From assembly GCA_965153455.1 (NCBI GenBank), contig OZ234499.1, positions 15,186,271 through 15,250,270 on the forward strand: 64,000 bases of DNA, read 5' to 3'. The notes beneath the pieces were generated by a model, which saw nothing but the letters and a program-made list of their open reading frames with translations, was not told where the DNA came from and made no database searches. How positions within the stretch are numbered: the first letter of the stretch is position 1; the number at the start of each line of letters is the position of its first letter. This stretch comes from Sphagnum compactum. Lineage: Eukaryota; Bryophyta; Sphagnopsida; Sphagnales. Below are positions 23,900 to 36,497 of this stretch, in pieces. The position numbers were made by a program, and so were the translations under genes.

Positions 23900-26800
23900 T
23901 CAAGTAGGGTTAGCTATGAATACTCCAAGTTGATCAATAACCCAGCCTGAACTTCCCCAGAAACCTACAATCTTTCCAATGCCACTTGTGAAGTATACCT
24001 CTCCTCCACTGCCATATGGGCCATAACTTTGGATGTTAGACTTGAATGTGATGGAAGTAATACCTGTCACTGGATTATCCCCTATATATAGAGGTGTTAA
24101 ACCAGAAAATCCCTCAACTTGTTGAAGATATTCATCAGGGTAATTGAATCGTACCTGCATAGAAGGCAAGGGGAATACAAAGTTAAAAACCTACATACAA
24201 ATCATAGTTGATTCATTGATAACAAAATTATTATTTTGTACAATTAAACTATAAGAAATTCAATGTTAGTTCTTTTCAGTTGAGTATATAGATGTAGACA
24301 ACAATGCACATCACATAACTTCTGTAGTAGCAGAAACCACATCCAAATCCAATCTGAGTCATGTTTTGACCTAATTTTTAAAATCTATTCATCTAGTGAT
24401 TTGGATCTCCACAATTACTACAAGTGTTAACAATTGTCCCAATTGAAAACTCTTAAAATGTCATTACATGTGACCACTGGTGCCGAAACACTATCATGGG
24501 TATGGCTGAAGTGACAACACTACTTACTATTAACCTATTAAGAATGACCACTTTACTCTTGTATTAGTATTTCAATCAAGAGTAGTGGACACTAACAGGA
24601 CAAAATGTCATGCCATTGAACAGAAGCATGTGAACCTCACCTCATCTTTCTCTCCACGAATAGGTTCACCATGGGGAGAGGATTGAAAGGATTGGCCGCA
24701 TATATCATATTCAACACAAAGTGACCAAACAACCCCTGGTGCACTCATGATCGTCAACCCTTTAATGCCTGTTGCTAGGCCATCACAAAAAGAACCTCCA
24801 CCACGTCCTCCCCAAGGGCCTCGGACCTATTGGCAGCCATGTGTATAATGTCACCTTGTCAAAAATATGTAAGGCCAATGTACTTGTTATCATGTTGTAC
24901 ACTTGATTTGAAACAATTTCATTTGTGGAAATAAACATTGACAATGATCAACAACCAACTCATGCTTGGCAATGCATAAATGCAACCAACAAAAAAAACT
25001 TCATTTGTGGAATTGTTACCTCAATTGGCTTTGTTATAAAAGGATGAATCTCCACTTTCTGTACCTGAATTTCATCACCTGTGAGGTCAAAGACATATAA
25101 CCAGATCAGATTGTCCCCAATTAAGCCAAGTAGATAATTATCAGCAAAGCTGTAGTGTGTGACCAAAGATTTGGAGATCATTCATCAATCTGACTAGAAG
25201 AAGGGTTGAGGTACTTTGGGGGGGAGAGAGGAGGAGGGAGAGGAGGGTGTCAAATCGATGCATTGGAAATTTATGGTGTGTTTCAGCTAGTTGTTCAAGG
25301 CTTTCAAGGCACGAGATTGGAAATCCCCTCTATTTGGACACATAAGGTCTTTCCTCTCCTATCCTACTTTAAGGTTCCTCTTCACCTATGCTAACTCTAT
25401 TTCGCCTTTCCATGCTAAAGTTATCTTTCCAAAGAATTTTGAAGCACATAGGTATATTGCACAGAGTCTTGTGACACTCAAATTGATTTACAGCCATCCA
25501 GCATAATAAAAGAACCATGTATCCCTAGATATTATCTCCACGAGTGGAGTGACTGTTTGAACATGGAAACCCCTACTAGGTTAGCATGCTTTGTATGACC
25601 TGGTTGGCAACTTGGCAGCATGATAGGTTCTCAAGAAAGGGAGTGTTCAACCTGTGAGGAGAAGACCTTTGATGTATCTGAGTTCTGTGCAGATTTCGGG
25701 CAAGTTCGGCCTTTCGCGAGGATCGTGCTCCCAACACCTTTGTATCAAGGAAGCCAGCCGACTTGGGCATTCGTCAGGAAGCTCTGGCCGCAAACGATCG
25801 ACGGTTATGCGTTTGAACAGGTCACCCATCCTCTCACCTTCAAATGGCAGTACCCCGGTCAGCATCTCATAGCACACAAGAGCGAAACTGTACACGTCTG
25901 CTTTGAAGGGGTGCGCAATTAGAGGTAGTTGCACAGCTCCGCTGTCGATCTCATTCTTGGCGATCTCGAACACCTCAGGAGCCATCCATTTGCGAGTACC
26001 AATATTTAATGTCTGGTGGGAGAATCTGGTGCTCGTGTTTTTCGTCTTGGACAACCCGAAATCGGCGAGCTTCGCATTTACGTATCCGTCGTCGTACTTA
26101 AGTTCAGGGGCTCCTGTAAGAGGTTTCACTAAAACGTTCAAGGATTTGAGGTCGCGATGTGCTACTCGTTTACTGTGCAAGTATTTCAATCCCCGTGCCA
26201 CTTGAAGCATAATATCCACTGCTGCAAAGATTGACAGCGGAGGATAATCATCGGATCCACTGTCGGCCAGACGGGTGTTCAAATATCGGCAAAGATCCTC
26301 GTGCATGAGCTCCATGACGAGAGAACAATTCTCACGTCTCCTACCTTCAGACCAACAAACTATCCTCACCACATGCGGATGAAGGAGGGTTGCCAGATTC
26401 GCAGACTCTGCTTCGAAACTCTTATTCTCAACACCAGGGAATACCTTCTTGGCATATTTTTCTCCTAGCCATTCGGTTTCAAGAACGTCCGCAGAGGCCC
26501 CTCTCCCTATTAACTTCAAATCAGGGAGATCTCGATAATCGACCTTCAACAATAGGGAAGGCAACACTTCTGCCGTAGTCGCAGCCTGATCAGCTGGCGC
26601 TAATGCAGTCGGCCTATTATCTAACCTCGCCAATAACTGCGCAGCAAGGCATGGGTCAGTTTGGGACCTCCCACACTCAGTATCACAAACATGGCCTTGC
26701 CTTAGGAGTTCCAACTTTGACCTCAAATCCTCTCGATCTTGACTCACGGCCGTCTCCAGTTTGAAGAGATCAAAAGCACCCAACCTACCATCACATGCTT

Positions 26801-27218
26801 CTAGCTCTACAATTGCAGCCTGCCTAGTTACAGCACTGTGTAAAGAAATACACAGTATGGAAGTGCACCATTGCACTTCATAACAAATCTCAGCAAAGTC
26901 CTCGGAACTCTTGTCACCACGTTGTCTAATCGCTGTTCTCAGCCACTGTTCGTCACAACAACCCTTGATAAGCGACACAGCATCCGTCACAACTCTATAC
27001 AGTTCTTTCAGCGCTGCCTCACATCGGTCAAAAACATCAGTTCTAGAACCGGCGGCAGACTCCACAGATTGCAAAATTTCTTGAGTCTCTGAGAGCTTGC
27101 GCGCAACATATTTACATTGAAGTTTGTTGAGCTTCAGGAGTTGCTCCTTTTCGCCAGACGTAAGATCCAAAGCCTCCACTATCCTCTCCTTCGCCAAGTC
27201 CAGAAAATTTGGGGCCAT
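23900..27218 (-). CDS. K2 left copy: TKL kinase with C-terminal jacalin-related lectin
   Basis: Exons 27,218-25,652, 25,078-25,020, 24,826-24,641 and 24,154-23,900 have the same lengths and phases as the right copy and give 688 residues. The start is the Met of MAPNFLDLAKER; a TAA lies in frame about 70 nt upstream. Residues 1-130 look like a helical bundle. The kinase domain (about 232-520) has IGRGASADV (third loop Gly replaced), YAKKVF (Lys258), HRDLKSLN (354-361), DFG (386-388) and APE (413-415). Exon 3 begins the lectin with GPWGGRGGGSF and exon 4 ends it with SGWVIDQLGVF, the GxxxD sugar-binding loop. The kinase exon differs from the right copy at about three residues, the last lectin exon at 15 of 84. 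A role in glycan-triggered defence signalling or cell death is inference from the architecture. Confidence 0.9.
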
Positions 27219-27746
27219 GATCAGCACTGCTCCCAACCTCTTTACAAACACGAGAACCTTCTTTTCCAAGCGGAGTTAGGAATTCGCGTAGTGCATCAAA
27301 GGAACGACCAAGGATTCACCGGGTCTTGGACTTCCCCTCCTGTGGCGAGTTCTTCTGCACCGTAAATCCTAACAACCTATGGTGTCAGGGGTGATCCGCT
27401 GTCTATGGCAGAACTCTTTTGATTTGGCTGCTGATTCCAATACGAGTGGCAATTCTGTCCCTTGTAATTGGTTTTGGGTGCTTAGTTTTGGACTTTTTGT
27501 AGGCTTTTTTCTAGATGGTATAGGTTGTTTTTGTGACTTTCTGCCATTTCCGCTTTTGTAGGGTGAATATGAATATTGGTACCGCCAATCTCTCCCGTGG
27601 AGGTCTGGAAAAGCCATTATGTGACCCAGCACCTACCAATCCACCTTTCATCTCAACCTCATACTTATGGGTGAGGGGCGGTAATGCCCACGGATGGGGC
27701 CTGCCTAAGGGCCAGAGTGAACCAGCCCCCATGACTGCACCAGTTA
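27219..27746. other. K2 5' flank, left arm
   Basis: Likely promoter and 5' untranslated region of K2, nearly identical to 43,480-44,021 inverted. No TATA box could be assigned with confidence. A stretch at 27,710-27,742 is shared, in various orientations, with 39,232-39,263, 43,479-43,512 and 60,868-60,900. Confidence 0.5.
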
Positions 27747-28556
27747 GATGACGACGAGCCAGGAGGCTTGTTCTCATCTGTTTGTTTTTTTTCTCAGATG
27801 TAGTAATTGACAACGAGACTCCTTGGCTCGTCGTCATCTGTTTTTTTCCTTCTCATGTGTAGCAAATGACGACGAGCCTCCCTGGCTCGTCGTCATAATT
27901 TGTTTTTTTTCTCAAATGTAGCAGATGACGGCGAGCCTCCTTGGTTCGTTGTCATTTTTTTGTTTTTTTTCTCAGGTGTAATAGATGATGGTGAGCCAAG
28001 AGGCTCCCGGCTTGTTGTCATCTCCTGGGTTTTTTTTCAAGTGTGAACTCACTTGTTGCATCACCACGTGATGCATCATTATTGTACTTTCCTGTACGTG
28101 GGGATGTCACCACCCCTTAACAAATGCAAAGGTAAGGAGGAAACGGGTAATGAAATACACGACATTTGGACAGGCTCTTGGCCAAAAAGGATCACACCAG
28201 TGATGTTGGCTGGAGTTTCTTGCGTGTGTTGAAAATTCATTTTATTCAATTTGTAAATGGGCACAGTACAGATGACGGCAAGCCTCCCTGGCTCGTCATC
28301 ATTTTTTTGATTTTTTTCTTAGGTGTAACAGATGACGACGAACCTCCTTGGCTCATCGTCATCTCTTTGTTTTTTTTATTAGGTGTAGCAAATGACGGCA
28401 AGTTAGGAGGCTTGTTGTCATTTATTCGTTTTTTTCTCAGGTGCAAAAGATGACGACAAGCCTCCCAACTTTTCATCATCTCTTGATTTTTTTCTTCAAA
28501 CGCAAAAGATGATGACGAGCTAGGAGGCTCCCGACTCGTTGTCATCTCCTGGGTTT
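27747..28556. repeat. Tandem array of short palindromes with T-tracts, left arm
   Basis: About ten units of roughly 58-65 bp. Each holds an imperfect palindrome built on GATGACGACGAGCC and GGCTCGTCGTCATC around a 5-nt centre (TCCCT or similar), followed by a T-rich tract and CTCAGGTGTAG. The unit at about 27,870 has a perfect 11-bp stem. Two units carry a longer centre ending in TCATCTCCTGGG and close a higher-order block. An outlying related unit is near 29,398-29,490. No ORF is meaningful here. Confidence 0.85.
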
Positions 28557-28806
28557 TTCTCAAGTGTGAGCTCACTGGCTGCATCACCACCTGATGCATC
28601 GTTATTATACCTTCTTATACATGAGGATGTCACCACCCCTTAACAAATGCAAAGGTAAGGAGGAAAGGGGCAGTGTGGTATACAACATTTGGATAGGCTC
28701 GACAGGCTCTTGGCCTGAAGGAACCACACTAATGATGTTGGTTAGAGTTTTTTATATGTGTTGGAAATTCATTTTATTCAATTTGTAAATGAACACAATA
28801 CAGTTG
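28021..28806. repeat. Higher-order duplication of a ~250-bp block, left arm
   Basis: 28,021-28,275 and 28,553-28,806 share TGAGCTCACT/TGAACTCACT, GGATGTCACCACCCCTTAAC, AAATGCAAAGGTAAGGAGGAAA and TTCATTTTATTCAATTTGTAAATG in the same order, spaced about 532 bp. Together with the palindromic units between them they form a composite repeat. The right arm carries both copies too (about 42,410-42,655 and 42,945-43,190). Confidence 0.85.
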
Positions 28807-28938
28807 ACAATTTTTCAAATTTTTAGAGATTTTGAGGATACTTGAACTAGTGACTTTATAAATAGGTGCATGCAATACACTAAACAATTCACTCTTGTTT
28901 TTGAGGAGGCCTTGAGCTTTATTCAAAAATACTAGCAT

Positions 28939-29055
28939 GTGGTGAGGCCATGTTACCTCATGTGTTCTCATTGTAATTACTGCTTTGTGGTGAGGCCATG
29001 TTACCTCATGTGTTCTCATTGTAATTACTGCTTTGTGGTGAGGCCACATTGCCTT
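28939..29055 (+). repeat. 48-bp tandem repeat, 2.4 copies
   Basis: Units start at 28,939, 28,987 and 29,035 (GTGGTGAGGCCATGTTACC...). The right arm has one unit fewer (about 42,221-42,283), so copy number changed after the duplication. Confidence 0.9.
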
Positions 29056-29559
29056 GAGTTCTTGCATTGCTTGCACAAGCTCACAATGTTATGCTTGGAC
29101 TACTCCTATCTTGTTTTTTACTTTAACTTGCAGAATTTATTTGCCCATTATGTTATGGTGATCTTTGAATTTTTTTGCTTATTTCCATATGATTTGTTGT
29201 GGAAATTTTGAGAATTCTAGGAGGATAGGTATTCCATGTGGCACATTTTCTAGTGGCTTTCAGTAAAAGCATAAACGTCACCAAGTGACACAAGACCAAG
29301 GCAAAGAGAGTCTCTAAGTAGTGTTTTGCTCTGAGTTTGATTCTTTCAGATAGGAGAAACTCCTTTATTTTATTTTGAGAAGGAATGGTGGTCCATAGTG
29401 GCTTGTCGTTGTCTCTTGATTTTTTTCCTCAAGTGCAAAAGACGACAATGGGCCGTGATTTGGGCTCGTCATCGTCTTTTGTTGTTCTTTTTTAGTTGTT
29501 GTACACAAAGGCACCACGTGTCATCCCCAAGATTTAATGTAATTATTAATAAATTTTCA

Positions 29560-30056
29560 ATTATAAAAATTAATTTATAATGAGTTCATGTAAATAATTA
29601 GTCAATATAGCCAAATAATTATAATAAAGATAAATTTAATAATATAATTTTATGATTTTTATATTAATTCAATTCAATTATAATGAAAAATATAATTACA
29701 GTAATTAAAATTTTATAATTAGACTATATTAATTTATTTTAATCAAAAATAAAACTTCTAAAGTATAAGGCTTTTAAGCCTTTAAATATATAAAACAATA
29801 TTTATTATTATTGATATTGGGAACATTTAAATTTACAATTTTTTTTTTCAAATTGTTTTTGTATAAAAAAAGTTGCAGCAAGTTGGAAAAAATAAGTTAC
29901 TATCTCTTTTTATATGTTGTTTGCAATTGTTTATTTAAAGGAGCTTCAAATTCTTGGGTAGTGGCGGCAATCGTTATTGTTGGGGAGATTCAAGTTTTTG
30001 TTTTTCTTTTTTGAATTGATTGTTGTTTAAGGATTTGAGTGCTTTTGTTGTAGGAT
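29560..30056. other. AT-rich sequence across the inner end of the left arm
   Basis: Very AT-rich, no gene seen. Homology with the right arm stops at about 29,821. Confidence 0.6.
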
Positions 30057-31570
30057 GGCACGTCCTCGAAAGAAATTTAAACGCCAAAAAAAGGTGACTA
30101 CTGATAATCAACAAGTGAATGTTGTAGTAAATGAAGAGGAAATTGAAGTGGAACAAAGAATTATCATCTATACTCCTATTTTTTAAGGTAAACTTAATCC
30201 CACTCCTATTTTTGAAAGTAAATTTGTTGTGATGGATGATACATTTCACATGATAGGGTTTAAAAAGAATGTAATGCAACACATCACGAATAAAAAGTCC
30301 CAATCCAAACCTTAAACCCCATCTTCATTCTCTATTTGAAAATGGGGATGGGGTATTTTTTTGCCCAATTTTTTCCAAGCAATATCCTCATTGTTTGAAA
30401 GTTTTAATTGCTAGGCTATTTGTAATGCCCTCCTTATATTTAGTGTTTATTTGCTAGTTTGTAATACCCTCATATTTTTGGAGTTCTCTTGTTAGTCTAT
30501 ATGCAATACCTTCATGTTGTGTAAGGTTTTCTTGTTGGTCTATTTGCAATACCTTCATATTTTGTAAATTTTTTATTGTTAGCTTGTTTGTAATACTTTC
30601 ATCATTCTTAAGGATTATTTTTTAGTTTGATTTTGAATGTTGTTCTTGTAGGGGCTTCGGTGGCTTCACATGAAAGTGATCAAGTAGAAATACCACCAAA
30701 TCATGCAATGGAAGATGCAGATTAGGTGCACGAAGGGTCAAGGTGGAAATGCAAGATTCATGGATGCATCGACGCTTGTGCGGTTAAATGGCTACTTCGT
30801 CAACATTTGGACAACAAACACAAGCTTTGCATGGAGGTAGGCAAATCTAGCCGTCCTTCTACTCGTGTTGGGGGACCAAGGCAACAAAATCACCCTGCTA
30901 TGAACGTTCGAATTTTGAGCAACCCACATGCAAGGCAAAAGCAGAATGAAAATAAGGCTCTTGATAGAGTGTAAAAGAAAGCAGAGTTAGAATGGGATGA
31001 TTTCCAAGCCCAAACGCAACAAATGGAACAAGTTAAACAACCTTTGTTGGTACGTTTAGCCTCCGAGATCTTGTTGGGCATCATTGGGATTCCAACATGG
31101 GGGCTGGGGTTCATCCCACAAAGTTCATGGGCACGCCTTGAAAAGGACGAAAACCTTATTGAGACAATTTGGGCAAGCAGAATTGCTTATGCAAAGCCTT
31201 TGAAAGTTGCATGGGGCGCTCGAAATTGGACATTGGAGTCTAGTAAACACAATTGAGTCAAAGAAATGGATGCAATATCCAAGTATCATGATTCCAAAAT
31301 CATTCATGGGTGGTATATTCCCATACTTATATATATATTTCAAAACATTGTTTGCATTTTAACATTGGAATGTAATTTGTATTTTTGTTTTCTTGTGTTA
31401 AGCTTCGGGGCACAACAAAGGAGGCTTTTGTTGCAAATGTAATTCGACTTACGCTTGAGCATCGTTAATTATTTACTCATCACCATGTAGCCAAAGCTGT
31501 AGAAACTACAGCAAAGTATCACACCAATATGGGCATTCCTTCTAGGTCATCCTCTTCAAAGGAATAATCA
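30057..31570 (+). pseudogene. C2H2 zinc-finger ORF of a transposon, decayed
   Basis: A first piece at 30,057 reads MARPRKKFKRQKK, a basic start, and is stopped near 30,184. A second piece from 30,726 reads WKCKIHGCIDACAVKWLLRQ and HLDNKHKLCM, a C-x4-C-x12-H-x4-H finger, then GKSSRPSTRVGGPRQQNH and an amphipathic region. A TAA at 30,972-30,974 interrupts it, with the frame continuing to about 31,255 (LLVRLASEILLGIIGIPTWG). It lies opposite to, and about 2.3 kb from, the MULE-type transposase gene and may be the accessory gene of that element. DNA binding is inferred from the finger only. Confidence 0.6.
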
Positions 31571-33790
31571 TAGATATAACTTTAATGCACGTATGCACCA
31601 TTTTGTATCGAACCATTATAGATTAACCTAGCATGATATATTTTTGTCACCATCCTTTTTGTAATGTGATTACTTGAACATTTTTGTATCAATCCACTTG
31701 TTTTAATTTTGACCTCTAATTTTGGGATTTGTAGATTTTGGGGTTAGTCTTATGCCATGTTGCACACAATACCCCCATCCTTTACGAATGGATTACATTT
31801 ACTATAAACCAAATGAGCAATACCTTCATCTAATAAGGTTAGCACATTGTGTGGCCATGCTAGAGCATTTAAGCAATACCTTCATTATCCTTATCATGAA
31901 ATACTTGCACAATAACCTTAGCGAAAAATGTAATATAATATTTTTATGTAATTACATTGCCCATTTTCATGAAAGGACCCCTTGGTGCATAAATCGGTTT
32001 ATCTATGCAGGTATTGCAAACTTTTGATCTTCTCTTGTTTAAGGTTGGGTTTTCCATCAAACGATTCAAATTACAATACCCACATATCAACCAACTCATG
32101 TTCATGTTCCATTACCCTAATCTAAACTTTTGCCTAAAATACGTTTCAAATAAATAGGGGGGACATTAAGTTTAGGAAATTAAACCCAGCTTTTTGTCAT
32201 TAGTTGTTTTAAAGTAACCTTTTTCCTTAACATTTATGTTATTTTCATGGAATAATTTTTAAGTGAATTTATGTATTCACATACACACATATATGTAACG
32301 AGGTTCCTATTTTTCTTTTCTTTTTCATTAAAGGAGAGGAGAATGAAGGTGATTCCTTGACAAAAGTATGAATGATAAAAAAACCTTCCCACTAGTTGGG
32401 CCCCCCTCCCAAATTAAGTCTAACATATAAGTTGATAGTTTGTACACAATTTAGGGTTATGCAAAAATAATTCCAAAATTAGGTTTAAAAATTTGTTAAA
32501 TTCCACTATTAAAGTTATGTAACCAATTCTTTTTGTGTTTATTTAATTTAAGGTCAATGTAAGGATTTTTTGTTACATACAAAAGTTTTAACTCAACATT
32601 TTAAGGTTCATTATATAGGTTGTTTAATTTTTCAAATTCAAACCTATGCATGCATTAGGTTGTAATGTCTACATGATGAGGGTTAAAGTTTTCAATTCGT
32701 GATACCGTACCCTATTACCCTATGTTAAATCCCAAATTGCAATACCTAGGTAAAAATCTATGTTATGTAACCCCCCTTGATTTCATAATGCAAAAGCCTA
32801 TTCCCTCATCATCTAAGGTTATGTAAGATCATCTTGTTTACCAAATACAATACCTACATTTAGTGCATAAAAACAATAGGACGTACCCAAAAGATACCTA
32901 TTTTAAAAAAATTAACCAATTATCAATACCTTCATCTTTAGGTGTAAGCATTGACTCTAGGCATGTCCTAAATTTTCCAAACCTTAATTGGCAATACCTA
33001 CATCATTTGTGGTGAATGTAAGGTGATCATTAAGGTAAATTTGCCTTTATTACTATAAAGTAATGTTACCAATTTACCATAGTAAGCGTATCATTATAGC
33101 TACATAAATTTATATTGTGTACCCTCACCAAAAGGCCCCTTTTGGTTAATAAAAATTTATTATGCAAGTATTGCAAAAACTTAGTCCTTCATAATCTAGG
33201 TATACTTAGGGGGATCTTGTTCAACAAATGCAATACCTACATTTAATGGACCGAATGCAATAAGAAATATCCAATTGATATTTATACTTAAAGCAAATCA
33301 TCATTCTAACAAAAAAAAGTAAGACAATACCCACATTAAGTGGTTAAATCCCCCTCTGGAAGGAGTAGGGAATTTGCAATACCTTCAATTAATACCCACA
33401 AAAGATATGAAATTATATGAAATACTTGTGTTAGTGTTCATTAACCTTTAACTATGATATACCCTAAACCTTGCAATACCAATTAAATGCCACAAGAAAC
33501 AAGATGGATAAACATTACCCGCATATTGACCTAGTGATTATTGTACAATTGACTTGCAATACCCACCTCTATATAATGTTTGAATGAAATATTTTTGTTT
33601 GGGAGTTTTAAAAGATATGTGTTATATAGCCTTAATGATGTAACTTTAACTTTGAAACCCTATATGTTCACTGATACAAAAATCGACACATTAACACGTA
33701 AATAATCTATTCTTTGATACAATTGTACTATGATGCACATTTTAGTAATGGAAAATTAAAATGGGGGATAGGTACAAACAAATTTGTGTT
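30340..33790. repeat. AT-rich filler with recurrent TGCAATACC(T/A)(T/A)CAT motif
   Basis: The motif GCAATACC followed by TTCAT, TACAT, CACAT or close variants recurs many times on the plus strand at irregular spacing of tens to about 100 bp (for example near 30,487, 30,547, 32,925, 32,992, 33,228 and 33,378). There is no coding capacity between the zinc-finger ORF and the transposase. Confidence 0.7.
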
Positions 33791-33794
33791 TTTT

Positions 33795-36497
33795 TTACTC
33801 ACGAGCCCTCTTCTTACAAATATTTCCATGTTCTAACATTGTCTCATGCCAATCCTTCATCCAATGCACTGAATTACCAAGTCCATCATTGATGTAATGA
33901 AATACCATGCCAGGATGCATGACTTCATTCTCCTTGGAAAGGCAAATACCTCGTACATATGTTGCAATAACACACAACCCAATGATGTGATGTGGTCTAT
34001 GAATTGCACCCCACCTTCTTTGACTTCATTGATGAATTCTTACATCATGTCACCTATTTGAGCAAACATTTTTTCCGTGGAGGTGGATGAACTTGAAGGT
34101 TGGTTGTGATCTTTCTCTTTTTCCACATTGGGGGAGGTATCATCCAATCTCATAAGCTCGCACATATCAACAACCCATGGTTTCTCAGAGTGATCTTCAT
34201 CGGCCTCTTCATCATTAGATTCATTGTCATAAATGTGCAAATAGGTAGGGTCCGCAAACATGGTAGCAAAACCTCCATGATCAAATCCATACCATGTCCC
34301 ACAATATTGAATGATATTTTTTTTACTGAGATCGATACATGTAAAAAAAATGGCAACTTGATGTTTACACAAGTTACCACGCAACACCCATTCACATGTG
34401 CAACAAGCATACTTGATGAAAAGAAATGGGACCTTATATGTCATATTCGGATGTTGTTGGCTTCGTACCATCCATGCATGGCCAGTTTCATTGGAATCAT
34501 CTATCCCATGGGTGACATTGGTGTAAGGGATCAATGTGGCCTTCTCAACGGTCATTTTCACAATGCATTCCACAACCTTATTTCTTATGAGCCCGCGTTT
34601 CTTCATTTCAATTATGTGCATGTAATGTCTTGCAACCGTTGTTGTGAATCTCCATAGTAACTAATCAATTCATCGACCTCGAAGCCCTTTTGTTTCCAAA
34701 GAGAACCAACATTTCAATGCCCCATGGTAAGACTCAATTGATGCTTGTGTGTCTTGGTTTGAATGTGGCACTCGTCGAAGCCCCACCATCCACAAATCTA
34801 CAACAAGATACAGTGTGCATCCATAAATTGTCGTGCAAGTATTGCATTTCCTTCTACCGTATATAGTATGGATTAGGATCATAATGTGGGTATTGCATTT
34901 TTCCCCCATATACCGTGTGCATCTTTAAAAAGTCATGTAGGTATTGCATTTAAGGTTCCCACATGTAGTGTGGATTAAGGTTATAATGTGAATATTGCAC
35001 TTTGCCCCCACATATTGTGTGCATTTTTAAATTGTCATGCAAGTTAGTGCTCCCACATATAATGTGGATTAAGGTCTTAATGTGGGTATTGCATTTAACA
35101 CCCACATGGGATTGCTAAGTCCACCATTGGTTGTTTTACCTTAATTCAAAGAGTGAATATTTTGGGATATGCACAACATGGTGCAACAACAATAATGGAT
35201 TGAGAGTTAATTCACGTACCAACTTGGAAATAATAGGTCCAAAAATATCAAGTCCATAATCACCGAGTAAATGTTGGGTGAAGCGTTCAATGATTTTGTT
35301 TCTCCCACAAGTCATGAAGGCTTCAATGCTTTCACTTGGTTCAATGGGCATGTACATGACGGTGTGAAGGTCATCAATATTGCACATCGCATTTCATTGT
35401 CTTAGATTTTTTCCATCGAACGTAAACACCAAACCTTTAAGATGTGCCACACGCAAAGGTAAATGTGCACTTGATCGTTACCCCACATAATCCTAACCAT
35501 GCATAAAATACCAATTTATTATCATTTCAACTAATAACATTATTTAAAATGGAAAATGTGGGATGAAATTTTGAAATGGCTGCATGTACATAAAAGCTCA
35601 AAAAGGTAGAATGAAAATAAAAACTCACCACAATGTTTGTAATTCTTGTGGAGCATCATCAATGATGAAACATGAAGGTTTCCATTTAGGGTTCTTCCTT
35701 AAAAGTTTTGTTTTCAAAAGAGTTAGCCATTCCACCAATCATCGCATGTTTGGAGACTTATAATGGTCCATGCAACCGGCACTCCAATGTGATGTGCATC
35801 AAACACCATCAATGTGAACAAATGAAATTTCATATCATTGGTGCCGAAAGTGGCATCCATTGAAATTGCCCCATTATGACCTAATGAAACCATGGCTTGC
35901 AATTGAGATGGGGTTTGTATCCCTATTGTGAATGGGACATGAATCCCATTATCCTCGTTTGCATCTTGAAAATAAAACACGTCATTGGGATGACTAAATG
36001 CCCATGTGCGAAGGGAAATGGCCGGATTTTGGTGTAAACGCCAACTCCCTTTTTGTGTTTGCAATCCAAGTAAGTAATGTCTTGTTGTCTAATGAAATCA
36101 TCCCTTGTCATCGCTTCTCCTACATTGATTCTAGCCCACCATATTGCCTTATGCTTATCATATATTGGCTTGACGGTGTCACCTAAACCCAATTGGGTCC
36201 AAATGTGGTCCTTGAGGACTTGTGACATTCATGGGGCAAAAAAAGATGGTCGCGGAATGGAATCAAGGTCATGTTTGCCATGTGTAGGCTCACCATTAAT
36301 CCGCATATGAGGTAGATGGTGATTTGGGTTTCCACGATTATCTTTCGGCCCATACCCACATGAATACCTACAAAATGTGAAATCAATTTAGGACCTAAAG
36401 TTTGGTACAATATGAGGTTAAAAAACAAGTTCCATATAACAAAAGTGAACAATAGATCATACCAAATGTGGTTGAGGTGGTTTTGGATTCTTGGCAT
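33795..36497 (-). pseudogene. MULE-type transposase with SWIM zinc finger, decayed
   Basis: Read leftwards, blocks in order are MADMT-like IPFRDHLFLPHECHKSS (36,183-36,320), LKDHIWTQLGLGDTVKPIYDKH and FIRQQDITYLDCKHKKG (35,990-36,228), the catalytic-core start HNGAISMDATFGTNDMKF with GVPVAWTI (35,723-35,990), MYMPIEPSESIEAFM (35,136-35,387), QASIESYHGALKCW (34,670-34,760) and a SWIM finger CCTCEWVLRGNLCKHQVA (C-x-C-x8-C-x-H, about 34,340-34,400), then an acidic tail to 34,040. A further fragment lies at 33,795-33,977. Frames change between blocks, a non-coding repeat array (34,800-35,115) interrupts it, and stops are present, so it is inactive. It shares a 600-bp segment with 40,865-41,458. 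Confidence 0.85.
34800..35115 (-). repeat. ~58/116-bp tandem array inside the transposase region
   Basis: Units alternate CCCACATATAGTGTGGATTAAGG-like and GTGTGCATCTTTAAATTGTCATG-like halves, each ending in GGTATTGCATTT. The array at 36,895-37,268 consists of the same units on the opposite strand. Confidence 0.85.

Larger units (their letters stand above)
11016..29821. repeat. Left arm of a large inverted duplication
   Basis: The reverse complement of this interval aligns with 41,460-52,308. The outer end is at the shared GCATTTCAATGGC in the third intron of K1 (11,016 here, 52,308 on the right). The inner end is at the shared ATTGATATTGGG (29,821 here, 41,460 on the right). The left arm is longer because of a 4.5-kb copia insertion, a 1.7-kb insertion in K1 exon 3 and about 1.8 kb at 20,602-22,386. 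Arm-specific insertions and private mutations argue against an assembly artefact. The arm holds K2 and a ruined K1, both read leftwards. Confidence 0.9.

Noticed and set aside
28166-28599. Long-looking frames on both strands in the palindromic array
   Set aside because: Both strands are open because the units are palindromic and repeated; the peptides are repeat translations.
30340-33790. CRISPR-like or satellite array for the GCAATACC motif
   Set aside because: Spacing is irregular and the intervening sequence is not of constant length; this is plant nuclear DNA.
34100-34657. 185-codon plus-strand frame
   Set aside because: It is antisense to the SWIM-finger part of the transposase, which has recognisable motifs.
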